DNA of 64,000 nucleotides from assembly GCF_013155125.1 (NCBI RefSeq), contig NZ_CP053564.1:6579501-6643500 (forward strand), given 5' to 3'. The stretch is from Pseudonocardia broussonetiae. GTDB taxonomy: Bacteria > Actinomycetota > Actinomycetes > Mycobacteriales > Pseudonocardiaceae. The position numbers and the translations under genes were made by a program. Positions 46,101 to 53,962 of the stretch are shown piece by piece (within the stretch, counting starts at the first letter, position 1; the number at the start of each line of letters is the position of its first letter). The notes under the pieces were generated by a model, which saw nothing but the letters and a program-made list of their open reading frames with translations, was not told the DNA's origin and searched no databases.

Positions 46101-46688
46101 ATGACCGAGCCCAGGTTCGATCTCGGCTGGATGGACGACGTGATCCGGGGTCTGCACTCCCTGACCTCCGACCAGGTCCCCGCCCTGGAGATCACCCTGC
46201 TCGACGCGGTGGTCGACTGGCTGTTCTCGCCGCAGAACCCGCAGACCGCCGACCCGCAGGCCGAGTACGACGAGTCGCACGCGGGCACGCTGGTCTCCAC
46301 GATGTTCACCGCCGTCGACACCTCGCGGACGTTCCTGCCGAAGCAGGAGCCCGCCGTCACCGACGCGATCACGGCGGCGCGGGCCCGGATGGTCGACGGC
46401 GCGCACGAGCTGTCGGCGCAGGGCCCCGAGGGCATCTCGATCCTGGTGTCGCGCGCGATGCCCGCGGTGCTCGCCGAGCTGAGCGGCAACTCCGGCGAGC
46501 GCGCCAAGCAGGCCCACGGCGTCTTCGTCTACCTGCTCTACACGCTCGCGCTGGGCACCCGCACCGAGCACGACCCGGTCGTCATGGACGGGGTCGTCGA
46601 GGCGTTCGTCGGATGGGACGGCGTGCTGCGCGGCGGGTACGCCCTCCCCTGGCGCCCCGCCCGCCCCGCCGAGGATCAGGCCGAGTAG
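46101..46688 (+). CDS. Hypothetical protein
   Basis: A 195-residue, largely helical cytosolic protein that I cannot assign. It starts MTEPRFDLGWMDDVIRGLH after a GGGGAGAGGA site. Acidic and Trp-containing segments (VVDWLFSPQNPQTADPQAE) give way to a long helix pair (TAARARMVDGAHELSA and ERAKQAHGVFVYLLYTLALG). No catalytic motif is visible. It is divergent from the HerA-like gene, with about 77 bp between starts, which may mean shared control. Its last 13 bp overlap the end of the convergent SRPBCC gene. Confidence 0.7.
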   Translation: MTEPRFDLGWMDDVIRGLHSLTSDQVPALEITLLDAVVDWLFSPQNPQTADPQAEYDESHAGTLVSTMFTAVDTSRTFLPKQEPAVTDAITAARARMVDGAHELSAQGPEGISILVSRAMPAVLAELSGNSGERAKQAHGVFVYLLYTLALGTRTEHDPVVMDGVVEAFVGWDGVLRGGYALPWRPARPAEDQAE

Positions 46689-47113
46689 CGCTGCTGGATG
46701 GCCGCCATGCCGGCGCCGAAGACCCCGTCCGCGAAGAGCTTGACCAGCTCGGGCTCGTCGGCGGCGTCGGCGTCGAAGTCGGTCCACCACTCCACGAACG
46801 CCCGGCCCGTGTCGGTCACCGGCGCCACCCGGACCGTCGCGACGTAGCGGCGCACCGGGAACGGGCTCTCGAGGATCTCGTAGGTCTGGCTGCGCACGTG
46901 GTCGTCGAGGGCGAGCAGGCGCTCGACGACGGTGCCGCCGTCGCCCAGCGTCAGCCGGCGCACCGCACCGGCCTCCGCGGCGCTGCCGTCGGTGTCGAGC
47001 GCGCTGGCGGCGATCGCCGGCATCCAGGACGCGAGGCCGTTGAAGTCGCGGACGATCCCCCAGACCTCGTCGGCGGAGGCGGCGATCACGGCACTGGCGT
47101 AGGCGCGGGGCAT
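46676..47113 (-). CDS. SRPBCC family protein (polyketide cyclase/START-like)
   Basis: A 145-residue helix-grip protein. The N-terminal strand PRAYASAVIAASADEVWGIVRDFNGLASWMPAI is the SRPBCC opening, RRLTLGDGGTVVERLLALDD covers the middle strands, and the C-terminal helix (ADEPELVKLFADGVFGAGMAAIQ) closes the cavity. Such proteins bind hydrophobic ligands, and some are enzymes. Its ATG shares one base with the stop of the PEP-hydrolase-like gene (TGATG), so it is the third gene of a tightly coupled operon. It overlaps the convergent hypothetical gene by 13 bp. Confidence 0.85.
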   Translation of the reverse strand: MPRAYASAVIAASADEVWGIVRDFNGLASWMPAIAASALDTDGSAAEAGAVRRLTLGDGGTVVERLLALDDHVRSQTYEILESPFPVRRYVATVRVAPVTDTGRAFVEWWTDFDADAADEPELVKLFADGVFGAGMAAIQQRYSA

Positions 47114-47955
47114 CAGGCGGTTCCTCTCGGGCGGAGACGGTTCTTGAAGGCTCGGGTCTGCTCGGTCAGCGCGATCTCGGTGGGCAGGCGCTCCATGGAC
47201 GACGCGCCGTAGAAGCCGTGGCAGTACCGGGTGCGCTCCAGCACGTGGGCGGCGTCGTCGGGCGAGGAGATCGGCCCGCCGTGGCAGAGCACGAGGACGT
47301 CGTCGCGCACCTCCCGCGCGGCCGCGGACCACTCGTCGATCAGCGCGACGCAGTCGTCCAGGGTCTTGGCGGTGCCCGCCCCGATCGCGCCGCCGGTGGT
47401 CAGGCCCATGTGGCAGACGACGAGGTCGGCGCCGGCGCGCGCCATCACGCGCGCGTCGTCGGCGGAGAAGACGTAGGGGGTGGTGAGCAGGTCGGCGGCG
47501 TGGGCGGCGGCGATCATGTCGACCTCCAGCCCGAATCCCATCCCGGTCTCCTCGAGGTTGGCGCGGAAGACGCCGTCGATGAGGCCGACGGTCGGGAAGT
47601 TCTGCACGCCCGCGAAGCCGAGGTCGGCGAGCTCGCGCAGGAAGCGGTCGGTGAGCAGGAAGGGGTCGGTGCCGTTGACGCCCGCGAGCACCGGGGTGCG
47701 CTCGACGACCGGCAGCACCTCCGCGGCCATCTCGACGACGATCTCGTTGGCGTTGCCGTAGGCCAGCAGCCCGGCCAGCGAGCCGCGGCCGGCCATCCGG
47801 TAGCGGCCGGAGTTGTAGATGACGATGAGGTCGATGCCGCCGGCCTCCTCGCACTTGGCCGACAGGCCGGTGCCCGCGCCGCCGCCGACGATGGGCTCGC
47901 CGCGGGCGGCCATGTCGGCGAAGCGCTCGACGAGCTCGGCGCGCCGGAACCTCAC
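47113..47955 (-). CDS. Phosphoenolpyruvate hydrolase family protein (TIM barrel)
   Basis: A 280-residue TIM-barrel protein of the group related to PEP mutase and hydrolase. The family parts are [32 protein letters not shown] (GAGTG and YNSGRYRM at about 20-50), [23 protein letters not shown] and [12 protein letters not shown] [19 protein letters not shown]. Its exact reaction is not known, and PEP hydrolysis is inferred by homology only. The start is a GTG overlapping the Tm-1-like stop by 4 bp. Pairing with a Tm-1-like gene is a recurring arrangement, sometimes fused into one protein elsewhere. Confidence 0.88.
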   Translation of the reverse strand: MRFRRAELVERFADMAARGEPIVGGGAGTGLSAKCEEAGGIDLIVIYNSGRYRMAGRGSLAGLLAYGNANEIVVEMAAEVLPVVERTPVLAGVNGTDPFLLTDRFLRELADLGFAGVQNFPTVGLIDGVFRANLEETGMGFGLEVDMIAAAHAADLLTTPYVFSADDARVMARAGADLVVCHMGLTTGGAIGAGTAKTLDDCVALIDEWSAAAREVRDDVLVLCHGGPISSPDDAAHVLERTRYCHGFYGASSMERLPTEIALTEQTRAFKNRLRPRGTA

Positions 47956-49121
47956 TCCGACACCTCCCGCCACGCGTCGAGGACCGCGTCGGCGAACTCC
48001 GGGTCGTTGACGTGGTGCGGCACCCGGCGCACGATCCCCGGCCGCGCGTCCTTCTCGACCGCGGAGAACAGCGCCTCGTCGGCCTCCGGGTCGTGAAACG
48101 GCTGGCCGGGCGCGTCGAGCGCGGAGACGCCGCCGGTCGGCAGCAGGAACAGCGCCGGCCCCGTCATCGCGTTGAGCTTGCGGGCCAGGAACTCCCCGAC
48201 GGCGACGTTCTCCGCCGGGGTCGTCCGCATGAGCGTGACCTGCGCGTTGTGCACGTAGAGCAGCCTCCCGTCGAAGCGCCCGGGCACGTCGGCCCCGAAG
48301 TTGACCATGTCCAGCGCCCCGCACGATCCCACGTACGGCACGCCGGTGCGCGCGACGGCGTCGAGCCGGTCCTCCCCCGCGGCCATCACGCCGCCGACGA
48401 GGAGGTCGGCGATCTCGGTGGTGGTGAGGTCGAGGACGCCGCCGATCAGCCCGTCGTCGACGAGCTTCTCCATCGCGCGCCCGCCGGTGCCGGTGGCGTG
48501 GAAGACGAGCGCGTCGACGTCGTCGCCGAGGCGCTCGCGGACGTGGGTGACGCACGGCGTCGTCACGCCGAACATGGTGAGCCCGACGGCCGGGCGGTCG
48601 TCCGCGGCGGGCACCCGGTGGGTGAGCATCCCGACCAGCGCGTGCGCGGCGTTGGCGAGCACGCGCCGGGAGATGCGGTTGAGCCCGGCGACGTCGGTGA
48701 CCGAGTGCAGCATCGCGATGTCCGACGCCCCGACGTAGGGCGCGACGTCACCGGACGCCACCGTCGACACCATGATCTTCGGGACGCCCACGGGCAGCGC
48801 CCGCATCGCCGGCGCCACGATCGCGGTGCCGCCGGAACCGCCGAGCCCGAGGATCCCGGCGACGTCGTCGCGGGCGCGGATCCAGTGCTCCAGCGCGACG
48901 GACATCGCGCTCACGGCCGTGCCGCGGTCGCCGGTGAACACGGCGCCGGCGCCGTCGGGGTGGGCCGCGGCGACCTCGGCGGCTGGCACGTCACCCCCGC
49001 TCGACGGGCCGGTGGAGACGTCGACGAGCCGCGCCTCCACCCCCGCCGCCCGCAGCAGGTCGGCCGCGTACGCGAGCTCCGCGGCCTTGGTGTCCAGGGT
49101 GCCGACGACGTAGGCGATCAC
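47952..49121 (-). CDS. Tm-1-like ATP-binding domain protein (UPF0261)
   Basis: A 389-residue protein of the family named after tomato Tm-1, whose N-terminal domain binds ATP and inhibits tobamovirus replication; bacterial function is unknown. It begins [23 protein letters not shown] and has [20 protein letters not shown] (about 93-112), [18 protein letters not shown] and [17 protein letters not shown]. The C-terminal half includes [16 protein letters not shown] and [10 protein letters not shown]. The GTG at 49121 is first of a three-gene operon with the PEP-hydrolase-like and SRPBCC genes, each overlapping the next. The divergent nuclease gene starts about 80 bp away. Confidence 0.9.
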   Translation of the reverse strand: MIAYVVGTLDTKAAELAYAADLLRAAGVEARLVDVSTGPSSGGDVPAAEVAAAHPDGAGAVFTGDRGTAVSAMSVALEHWIRARDDVAGILGLGGSGGTAIVAPAMRALPVGVPKIMVSTVASGDVAPYVGASDIAMLHSVTDVAGLNRISRRVLANAAHALVGMLTHRVPAADDRPAVGLTMFGVTTPCVTHVRERLGDDVDALVFHATGTGGRAMEKLVDDGLIGGVLDLTTTEIADLLVGGVMAAGEDRLDAVARTGVPYVGSCGALDMVNFGADVPGRFDGRLLYVHNAQVTLMRTTPAENVAVGEFLARKLNAMTGPALFLLPTGGVSALDAPGQPFHDPEADEALFSAVEKDARPGIVRRVPHHVNDPEFADAVLDAWREVSE

Positions 49122-49201
49122 CCGATCAGTTGTAGCGCATGGCCACGGCTAACGGGTGCCGGAGTGACGGCGATGTCCGGTTCACGAGGTTCGGGGGGTT
49201 C

Positions 49202-50224
49202 ATGGTTCTCACTGGAGCACTGGTCAAGGCGGTCGTCGGTCTGGTCGCGGTCGCCGGGGTGACGACGGCGGTGGTCGTCGCGACGTCGGGCGGGCCGGAC
49301 GAGGCGATCGTGACGCGGGTCGTCGACGGCGACACGATCGACGTGACCGTCGGGGGCACCGAGCACCGGGTGCGCCTGCTCAACATCGACACCCCGGAGT
49401 CCGTCGACCCGGACCGGCCCGTCGAGTGCCTGGCCCTCGAGGCGACGGCGTTCCTGGAGGACCTGCTGCCGAGCGGGACGCCGGTGCGGCTCGAGTACGA
49501 CGAGGTCCGCACCGATCGCTACGACCGGACCCTTGCCGGCGTGTTCACCGCTGCTGGGGCACTGGTGAACGCGGAGATCGCCCGCGCCGGGCTCGCCGCC
49601 GTCGTGGTGTTCGACGACAACGTCCGCTTCCTGCCGCCGGTCGAGGAGGCTCGGGCGGAAGCCGAGGCGGCGGGCGTCGGGCTGTACTCGGCGGACGTGG
49701 AGTGCACCCTCCCCGCGCAGGTGGCGGCGCTGGAGGCCGTTCCCGCCGTAGCCGCCCCACCGGCGGCCGCGACGTCGAGCGCGTTCACGGTCGCAGTGAA
49801 CACCGAATCGATCCTCGTCTCTGCTGCCGACCGTCTCCTCGTCCTGGTCCGCGACACCACCCGACCCGCTCTGGCGGTGTTCGAGCAGTCCGCTCGCCTG
49901 CGCTTCGCGGACCGGGTCGACGAGGTGCGCGCTGCGGCGGCGGCCCGGCGCGCGGAGCTGCAGGGCACCGCAGGTGTGCGACTCGCGGCCGAACAGGCAG
50001 AGGCCGCGCGGATCGCCGAGGAGGCACGACAGGCGGAGCAGGCCCGGGCGGAGGCCGAGGCCGCAGAGGCTCGCGAAGCCGAGGAGCGACGCCGGCGAGC
50101 AGAGGAGCGCGACCGGGCATCCGCGCCCTCCCCGCCGAGCAGCGGCGGGAGCAGCAGTGGCGGCGACACCTACACCGGCAAACGCTGCTACGAACCGGGT
50201 GGGGTCGTCTACCGCCCGTGCTGA
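49202..50224 (+). CDS. Membrane-anchored or secreted thermonuclease-like protein
   Basis: A 340-residue nuclease. A single hydrophobic N-terminal segment (LVKAVVGLVAVAGVTTAVVVA, about 6-26) acts as anchor or signal. The SNase domain (about 33-165) has TRVVDGDTIDV, VRLLNIDTPE with the catalytic Arg and Glu, and RTDRYDRTLAGVF with the second Arg, so it should hydrolyse DNA or RNA outside the membrane. A long Ala/Glu/Arg coiled coil (about 240-310) and a Ser/Gly tail end in KRCYEPGGVVYRPC with a Cys pair. I chose ATG 49202; an in-frame ATG at 49139 would add 21 polar residues. A hairpin follows. Confidence 0.85.
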   Translation: MVLTGALVKAVVGLVAVAGVTTAVVVATSGGPDEAIVTRVVDGDTIDVTVGGTEHRVRLLNIDTPESVDPDRPVECLALEATAFLEDLLPSGTPVRLEYDEVRTDRYDRTLAGVFTAAGALVNAEIARAGLAAVVVFDDNVRFLPPVEEARAEAEAAGVGLYSADVECTLPAQVAALEAVPAVAAPPAAATSSAFTVAVNTESILVSAADRLLVLVRDTTRPALAVFEQSARLRFADRVDEVRAAAAARRAELQGTAGVRLAAEQAEAARIAEEARQAEQARAEAEAAEAREAEERRRRAEERDRASAPSPPSSGGSSSGGDTYTGKRCYEPGGVVYRPC

Positions 50225-50247
50225 TTGCGCGACGGGCATGCCTCGAC

Positions 50248-50309
50248 GCGTGAGAGGAACGTCAGTGCTGTTCGGCCGGGCCCGAACTACCGTGGCGTTC
50301 CTCTCACGC
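50248..50309 (+). terminator. Hairpin downstream of the nuclease gene
   Basis: Perfect 14-nt arms GCGTGAGAGGAACG (50248-50261) and CGTTCCTCTCACGC (50296-50309) enclose a 34-nt loop with its own small stem (GTTCGG/CCGAAC). It starts 24 bp after the nuclease stop codon and is well placed as a terminator. Confidence 0.65.
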
Positions 50310-50353
50310 GCCCCCGGCCACCTGTGCACCACCGCCGCCGCTCACCGGACAGG

Positions 50354-50503
50354 TCACGCGAGCACGTAGCGCGCACCCAGCACGTCCGCCCACTCAGTGA
50401 GCGCGGGCTGCGCTGCCGCGGCGTCGGCGAACCGCTCGATCGACCAGAACAGTGTCGGGACCGCGGGAACCACCGTCCCCCCTGCCTCGACGACCGACTG
50501 CGG
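50354..50503 (-). pseudogene. 49-codon coding-like fragment in frame after the ADP-ribosylglycohydrolase stop
   Basis: Directly after the TAG stop of the ADP-ribosylglycohydrolase gene the same frame stays open for 49 sense codons, then ends in TGA at 50354-50356. The translation looks like real protein, for example TLFWSIERFADAAAAQ and LTEWADVLGARYVLA, and its codons are largely G/C-ending. It may be the tail of a lost gene, a separate small gene starting at an internal GTG (50473), or a readthrough extension. I cannot name a family. Confidence 0.4.
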
Positions 50504-51400
50504 CTAGCTCGCGCCCCCGGCCAGCACCACCAGGTCCTCCCCCGTCAGCCCCGGCCACCCGTGCACCACCCGCCGCCACTCCCCCGGCACCGCCGACGCC
50601 CCGAACCGCGCCCCGAGCAGGGCGCCGGCGATCGCCGCGACGGTGTCGGTGTCGCCGCCCCCGCGCACCGCGGCCTGCAGGCCGTCGACCAGGTCCCTTG
50701 CCCCGGCCACCGCCGACCATGCCCCCTGCAGCGCCGCCACCACCCAGCCGTTGGTCGCGGCGAAGGCCGAGGGGTCGTTGCGCTCGGCCTCGTCGATCCA
50801 CCCCTCCCACGCCGGGTCGACGTGCGGCAGCCCGACGCGGACGTCGAGCTCGCCGGTGCGCACGGCGCGGTCGATCGCCAGGCACCACAGCACGCAGGCG
50901 TCGCCGGCGACGGGGTCGTGGTGCGTCAGGCCCGACACCGCCCGCGCGGCCTCCACCACCCCGGTGCTGCGCAGGGCTACCGGCGCCGTGCGCATGAGCG
51001 AGCCGTTGCCCGCGCTGCGCCCGGTCGCGGCGTGCACGGCCGCCGCCCGTTCCCGCATCCGCGCCGCGGCCCCGGCCCGTGGCGTGCCGCGCAGCGCCCC
51101 GAGCACCGCCGCGGTCTGGGTGCCGACGTCGGCCGGGCCGGCGGCGAACCAGTCCAGGAACCCGGCGGCGACGGCGTCGAGCGCGGCGTCCGTGCGCAGG
51201 TCGCCGGGCACCCGCGCGATCACGCACGCCATCTCGGTGTCGTCGCTCCACTGCCCCGGCGCATAGCCGCCGAGCCCGCCGCCGAGCATCTCCGCGCGCT
51301 CCCCCAGCGCGCGGCTGCCCAGCTCGTACGGGACGCCGAGCGCGTCGCCGCACGCCGCGCCGAGCAGCACCCCCGCCGCGCGGTCCTCCTCGGTGCTCAC
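50504..51400 (-). CDS. ADP-ribosylglycohydrolase family protein
   Basis: A 298-residue DraG/ARH-type hydrolase that removes ADP-ribose from proteins, nucleic acids or small molecules. The magnesium site motifs are intact: GVLLGAACGDALGVPYE at the N-terminus, WSDDTEMA near 50 and GGGDTDTVAAIAGALLGA near 255. SAGNGSLMRTAP (about 127-138) is also typical. The target is unknown. The GTG at 51400 overlaps the stop of the ARPP-1-like gene by 4 bp, so the two are made together. It is transcribed away from an NrtR regulator, whose operator region probably controls this operon too. Confidence 0.92.
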   Translation of the reverse strand: MSTEEDRAAGVLLGAACGDALGVPYELGSRALGERAEMLGGGLGGYAPGQWSDDTEMACVIARVPGDLRTDAALDAVAAGFLDWFAAGPADVGTQTAAVLGALRGTPRAGAAARMRERAAAVHAATGRSAGNGSLMRTAPVALRSTGVVEAARAVSGLTHHDPVAGDACVLWCLAIDRAVRTGELDVRVGLPHVDPAWEGWIDEAERNDPSAFAATNGWVVAALQGAWSAVAGARDLVDGLQAAVRGGGDTDTVAAIAGALLGARFGASAVPGEWRRVVHGWPGLTGEDLVVLAGGAS

Positions 51401-52134
51401 GCCGCCGCCCGCTCGTTGATCGCCACCGCGTGCACGTCCCGACCCTGCCACCGCAGCACCGACACCCGCGGCCCGAGGTCGCGGACGAACCGCCGCGCGT
51501 GGCGCCCGAGCGTGGCCACCGGACGGCGGCCGAGTGCGTCGAGCGCGGCCGCGTGCAGCAGACCGCCCCACACGGCGGCGAGCGTCGACGGGGCGTCGAA
51601 CACCTCCAGCAGGACCGGTCGCCCCGCGATCCCGACCAGCACCCCGCTCTGGAACGGCAGCGGCGACAGGCCCGCGACCAGCGCGGACGCGGCCGCGTCG
51701 AGGTGGCGGACGGTGTCGAACAGCGACTCCCCGTGGCCGTAGCGCGCCACCCGCTCCCACACCTCCCGCTGGCCCGACGCCGTGCGCACCGCGAGCGGCG
51801 CCCGCCGCCCGTCGCGCGCGTGCACCCCCGCCCCGGCCCAGCGGGCCTGCTCCACGCACCGCACCGGCAGCACCGCCGCCGACCCCGGCTCGACGAGCAC
51901 CGACCGCGCCGCCACCCGGTCCTGCCGGCCCCCGGCCAGCAGCTCGCCCTCCAGCACGAGCGCGGGCCGGTCGCCGGGGTTGGTGACGAGCAGCTCCCCC
52001 ACCGCGGCGTCGCGGCGCTCGGCCACGACCACGCCCCCCAGCGCGTAGCCGGTGTCGGCGACCGCGGCGCCGTTGAACACGGGGAACACCGTCAGCGCTC
52101 CCCGCACCACCGGGTTGCCCACGTGCACGTCCAT
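51397..52134 (-). CDS. ARPP-1-type domain protein
   Basis: A 245-residue protein that I match to the ARPP-1 domain, described as associated with ADP-ribosylglycohydrolases and related phosphatase-superfamily genes. Its recognisable signature is NPVVRGALTVFPVFN near the start, then VTNPGDRPALVLEGELLAGGRQDR (key ELLxGGxQxR near 60-72) and an INERAAA-ending C-terminus. Its biochemical role is unknown. I chose ATG 52134 because GAGGGAG lies 8 bp upstream; the in-frame GTG at 52143 would sit on that site. It is first in the operon with the ADP-ribosylglycohydrolase gene and faces the nrtR-like gene across two palindromes. Confidence 0.75.
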   Translation of the reverse strand: MDVHVGNPVVRGALTVFPVFNGAAVADTGYALGGVVVAERRDAAVGELLVTNPGDRPALVLEGELLAGGRQDRVAARSVLVEPGSAAVLPVRCVEQARWAGAGVHARDGRRAPLAVRTASGQREVWERVARYGHGESLFDTVRHLDAAASALVAGLSPLPFQSGVLVGIAGRPVLLEVFDAPSTLAAVWGGLLHAAALDALGRRPVATLGRHARRFVRDLGPRVSVLRWQGRDVHAVAINERAAA

Positions 52135-52150
52135 CCCGACCACTCCCTCA

Positions 52151-52194
52151 TTAGCGCAAGACTGCGATAACTAATAAGAGCACGAGTGCGCTAA
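52151..52194. promoter_or_regulatory. Two tandem 20-bp palindromes, putative NrtR operators
   Basis: Site 1, TTAGCGCAAGACTGCGATAA, is at 52151-52170, and site 2, TAAGAGCACGAGTGCGCTAA, at 52175-52194. Each is an imperfect palindrome with 7 of 10 positions matching, and both share the half-site TTAGCGCA. They lie 4 bp apart in the only gap between the ARPP-1-like and nrtR-like starts, so one regulator could control both directions. Confidence 0.7.
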
Positions 52195-52204
52195 CTTGTC
52201 CAGC

Positions 52205-52825
52205 ATGATCTGGCGCGACTCCTCCGGCCGCACGCTGGCCGACTACCCGCACCCCTCGGTGGCCGTCGACGTCGCCCTGCTCACCGTCGCCGACGACCGG
52301 CTCTGCGTCCTGCTGCACGAGGGCCGCGCGCTGCCGGGCACGTTCCTGCGGATCGACGAGACCCTGCGCGCCGCCGCCCTGCGCGTGCTGCGCGACAAGG
52401 CGGGCGTGACGGGTGAGGAGCCGCGCCAGCTCGCCGTGTTCGACGACCCCGAGCGCGACGACCGCGGCCGCGTCCTGTCCGTCGCCCACGTCGACCTGGT
52501 CCCCGCCGAGCGCCTCGACGGCCCGCTGACCCCGGTCGACGACCTGCCGCCGCTCGCGTTCGACCACACCGCGATCGTCGACGCCGCCGTCGCCTGGGCC
52601 CGCGACGCCTACGCCGCGCTCCCCGACCCCCGCGGCCTCGTCGGACCCGACTTCACCCTGCTGGAGCTGCAGCGCGTGCACGAGGCCGTGCTCGGCGCGC
52701 CCCTGCCCAAGGACACGTTCCGACGCCGGATGCAGGAGCACCTGATCGACACCGGCACACTGAGCCGCGGATCGGTCGGCAAGCCCGCCCGGGTCTTCCG
52801 CCGCGCACCCCGGGAGTACGCATGA
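52205..52825 (+). CDS. nrtR: NrtR-family regulator (Nudix-like domain + winged helix)
   Basis: A 206-residue repressor-type protein of the NrtR family, which senses ADP-ribose or related NAD metabolites. The N-terminal Nudix fold (about 15-130) has the box region LPGTFLRIDETLRAAALRVLRDKAG. The catalytic REUXEE glutamates are replaced (RVLRDK), so it should bind but not cleave ligand. The C-terminal winged helix (about 140-203) includes FTLLELQRVHEAVLG and FRRRMQEHLIDTG. The ATG at 52205 lacks a Shine-Dalgarno, and TAACTT 7 bp upstream suggests a leaderless mRNA. It overlaps the NYN gene start (ATGA). Confidence 0.88.
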   Translation: MIWRDSSGRTLADYPHPSVAVDVALLTVADDRLCVLLHEGRALPGTFLRIDETLRAAALRVLRDKAGVTGEEPRQLAVFDDPERDDRGRVLSVAHVDLVPAERLDGPLTPVDDLPPLAFDHTAIVDAAVAWARDAYAALPDPRGLVGPDFTLLELQRVHEAVLGAPLPKDTFRRRMQEHLIDTGTLSRGSVGKPARVFRRAPREYA

Positions 52826-53934
52826 TCAACGACGACGAGCGCATCGCGCTGTTCCTCGACTACGAGAACCTGGCCATCGGCGCGCGCGACGGCCTCGGCG
52901 TCACACCGTTCGACTTCGGCCCCATCGCCGACGCCCTGGCCGAGCGCGGGCGGGTCGTCGCGCGGCGGGCGTACGCCGACTGGTCGGCCTTCGACGAGGA
53001 CCGCCGACTGCTCACCCGCGCGCAGGTCGAGCTGATCGAGATCCCGCAGCGGCTCGGGGCGTCGCGCAAGAACGCGGCCGACATCAAGATGGTCGTCGAC
53101 GCGATCGAGATGGCGTTCGAGCGCAGCTTCGTCACGACGTTCGCGATCTGCACCGGCGACTCCGACTTCACCCCGCTGGTCAACAAGCTCCGCGAGCTCG
53201 ACAAGCGCGTGATCGGCATCGGCGTGGAGTCGTCGACGTCGGCGCTGCTGCCGCCCTCGTGCGACGAGTTCCTGTTCTACGACCGCCTGCCCGGCGTCGA
53301 GCCGTCGCAGGCGCCGCGCCGCCCCGCGCGCCGGGGTCGCGGGCACGCGGCCGCACCGGTGCCGGTGGAGGCCGTGCCGGTCACCGACGTGGCGCCCGTG
53401 GTGGTCGCCGAGGAGCCGGTCGTCGACGAGCCGGCGGCGCCGGTCGAGGAGCGCGAGGTCGGCCCGATCGTCACCACCACCCTGGCCGGGTTGCAGCGCC
53501 ACGCCGACGGGGTCGTCCTCGCCTCACGGCTCAAGCGCGCGATCCTGCGCAAGGACCCCACCTTCGACGAAGCCGACCACGGCTTCCGCAGCTTCGGCGA
53601 GCTCATGCGGCACCTGGAGGCCGCCGGGGTCGTCGAGCTGCGCAAGGGTTCGGCGCAGGGGGACCCCGAGGTCACGTTCCCGCAGGACGCCTCCGCCGAC
53701 GACGACGCGTTCCGGCTGCTCGTCGACGTCGTCCGCGGGCTGCAGGGCCCGCGCTTCCGCCCGCAGCTCTCCGGCCTCAAGGACCAGCTCCGCAAGCGCG
53801 AGCCGGGGTTCAGCGAGAAGCGCTACGGCTTCAACACGTTCCTGTCGTTCGCGAAGGCCGCCCGCGCCCGCGACCTGCTCGCGATGGACTGGGACGAGGA
53901 CACCGGCGACTACCTGCTGCGCGTGCCCGACTGA
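52822..53934 (+). CDS. NYN domain RNase-like protein with two LOTUS/OST-HTH domains
   Basis: A 370-residue protein. The NYN (PIN-like) nuclease domain covers about 1-150, with the acidic metal site in ALFLDYENLAIG, KNAADIKMVVDAIE and AICTGDSDFTPLV. A Pro/Val/Ala-rich linker runs from about 160 to 212. Two OST-HTH (LOTUS) modules follow: one around VLASRLKRAILRKDPTFDE and FRSFGELMRHLEAAG, another around LSGLKDQLRKREPGF and FNTFLSFAKAARARDLL. LOTUS domains bind RNA, so an RNA-targeted nuclease is likely; the substrate is unknown. The ATG overlaps the nrtR-like stop, making a coupled pair probably under the same operator. Confidence 0.9.
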   Translation: MINDDERIALFLDYENLAIGARDGLGVTPFDFGPIADALAERGRVVARRAYADWSAFDEDRRLLTRAQVELIEIPQRLGASRKNAADIKMVVDAIEMAFERSFVTTFAICTGDSDFTPLVNKLRELDKRVIGIGVESSTSALLPPSCDEFLFYDRLPGVEPSQAPRRPARRGRGHAAAPVPVEAVPVTDVAPVVVAEEPVVDEPAAPVEEREVGPIVTTTLAGLQRHADGVVLASRLKRAILRKDPTFDEADHGFRSFGELMRHLEAAGVVELRKGSAQGDPEVTFPQDASADDDAFRLLVDVVRGLQGPRFRPQLSGLKDQLRKREPGFSEKRYGFNTFLSFAKAARARDLLAMDWDEDTGDYLLRVPD

Positions 53935-53962
53935 GCCACCGGGCCGCCGCCGCCCCGGTGGA

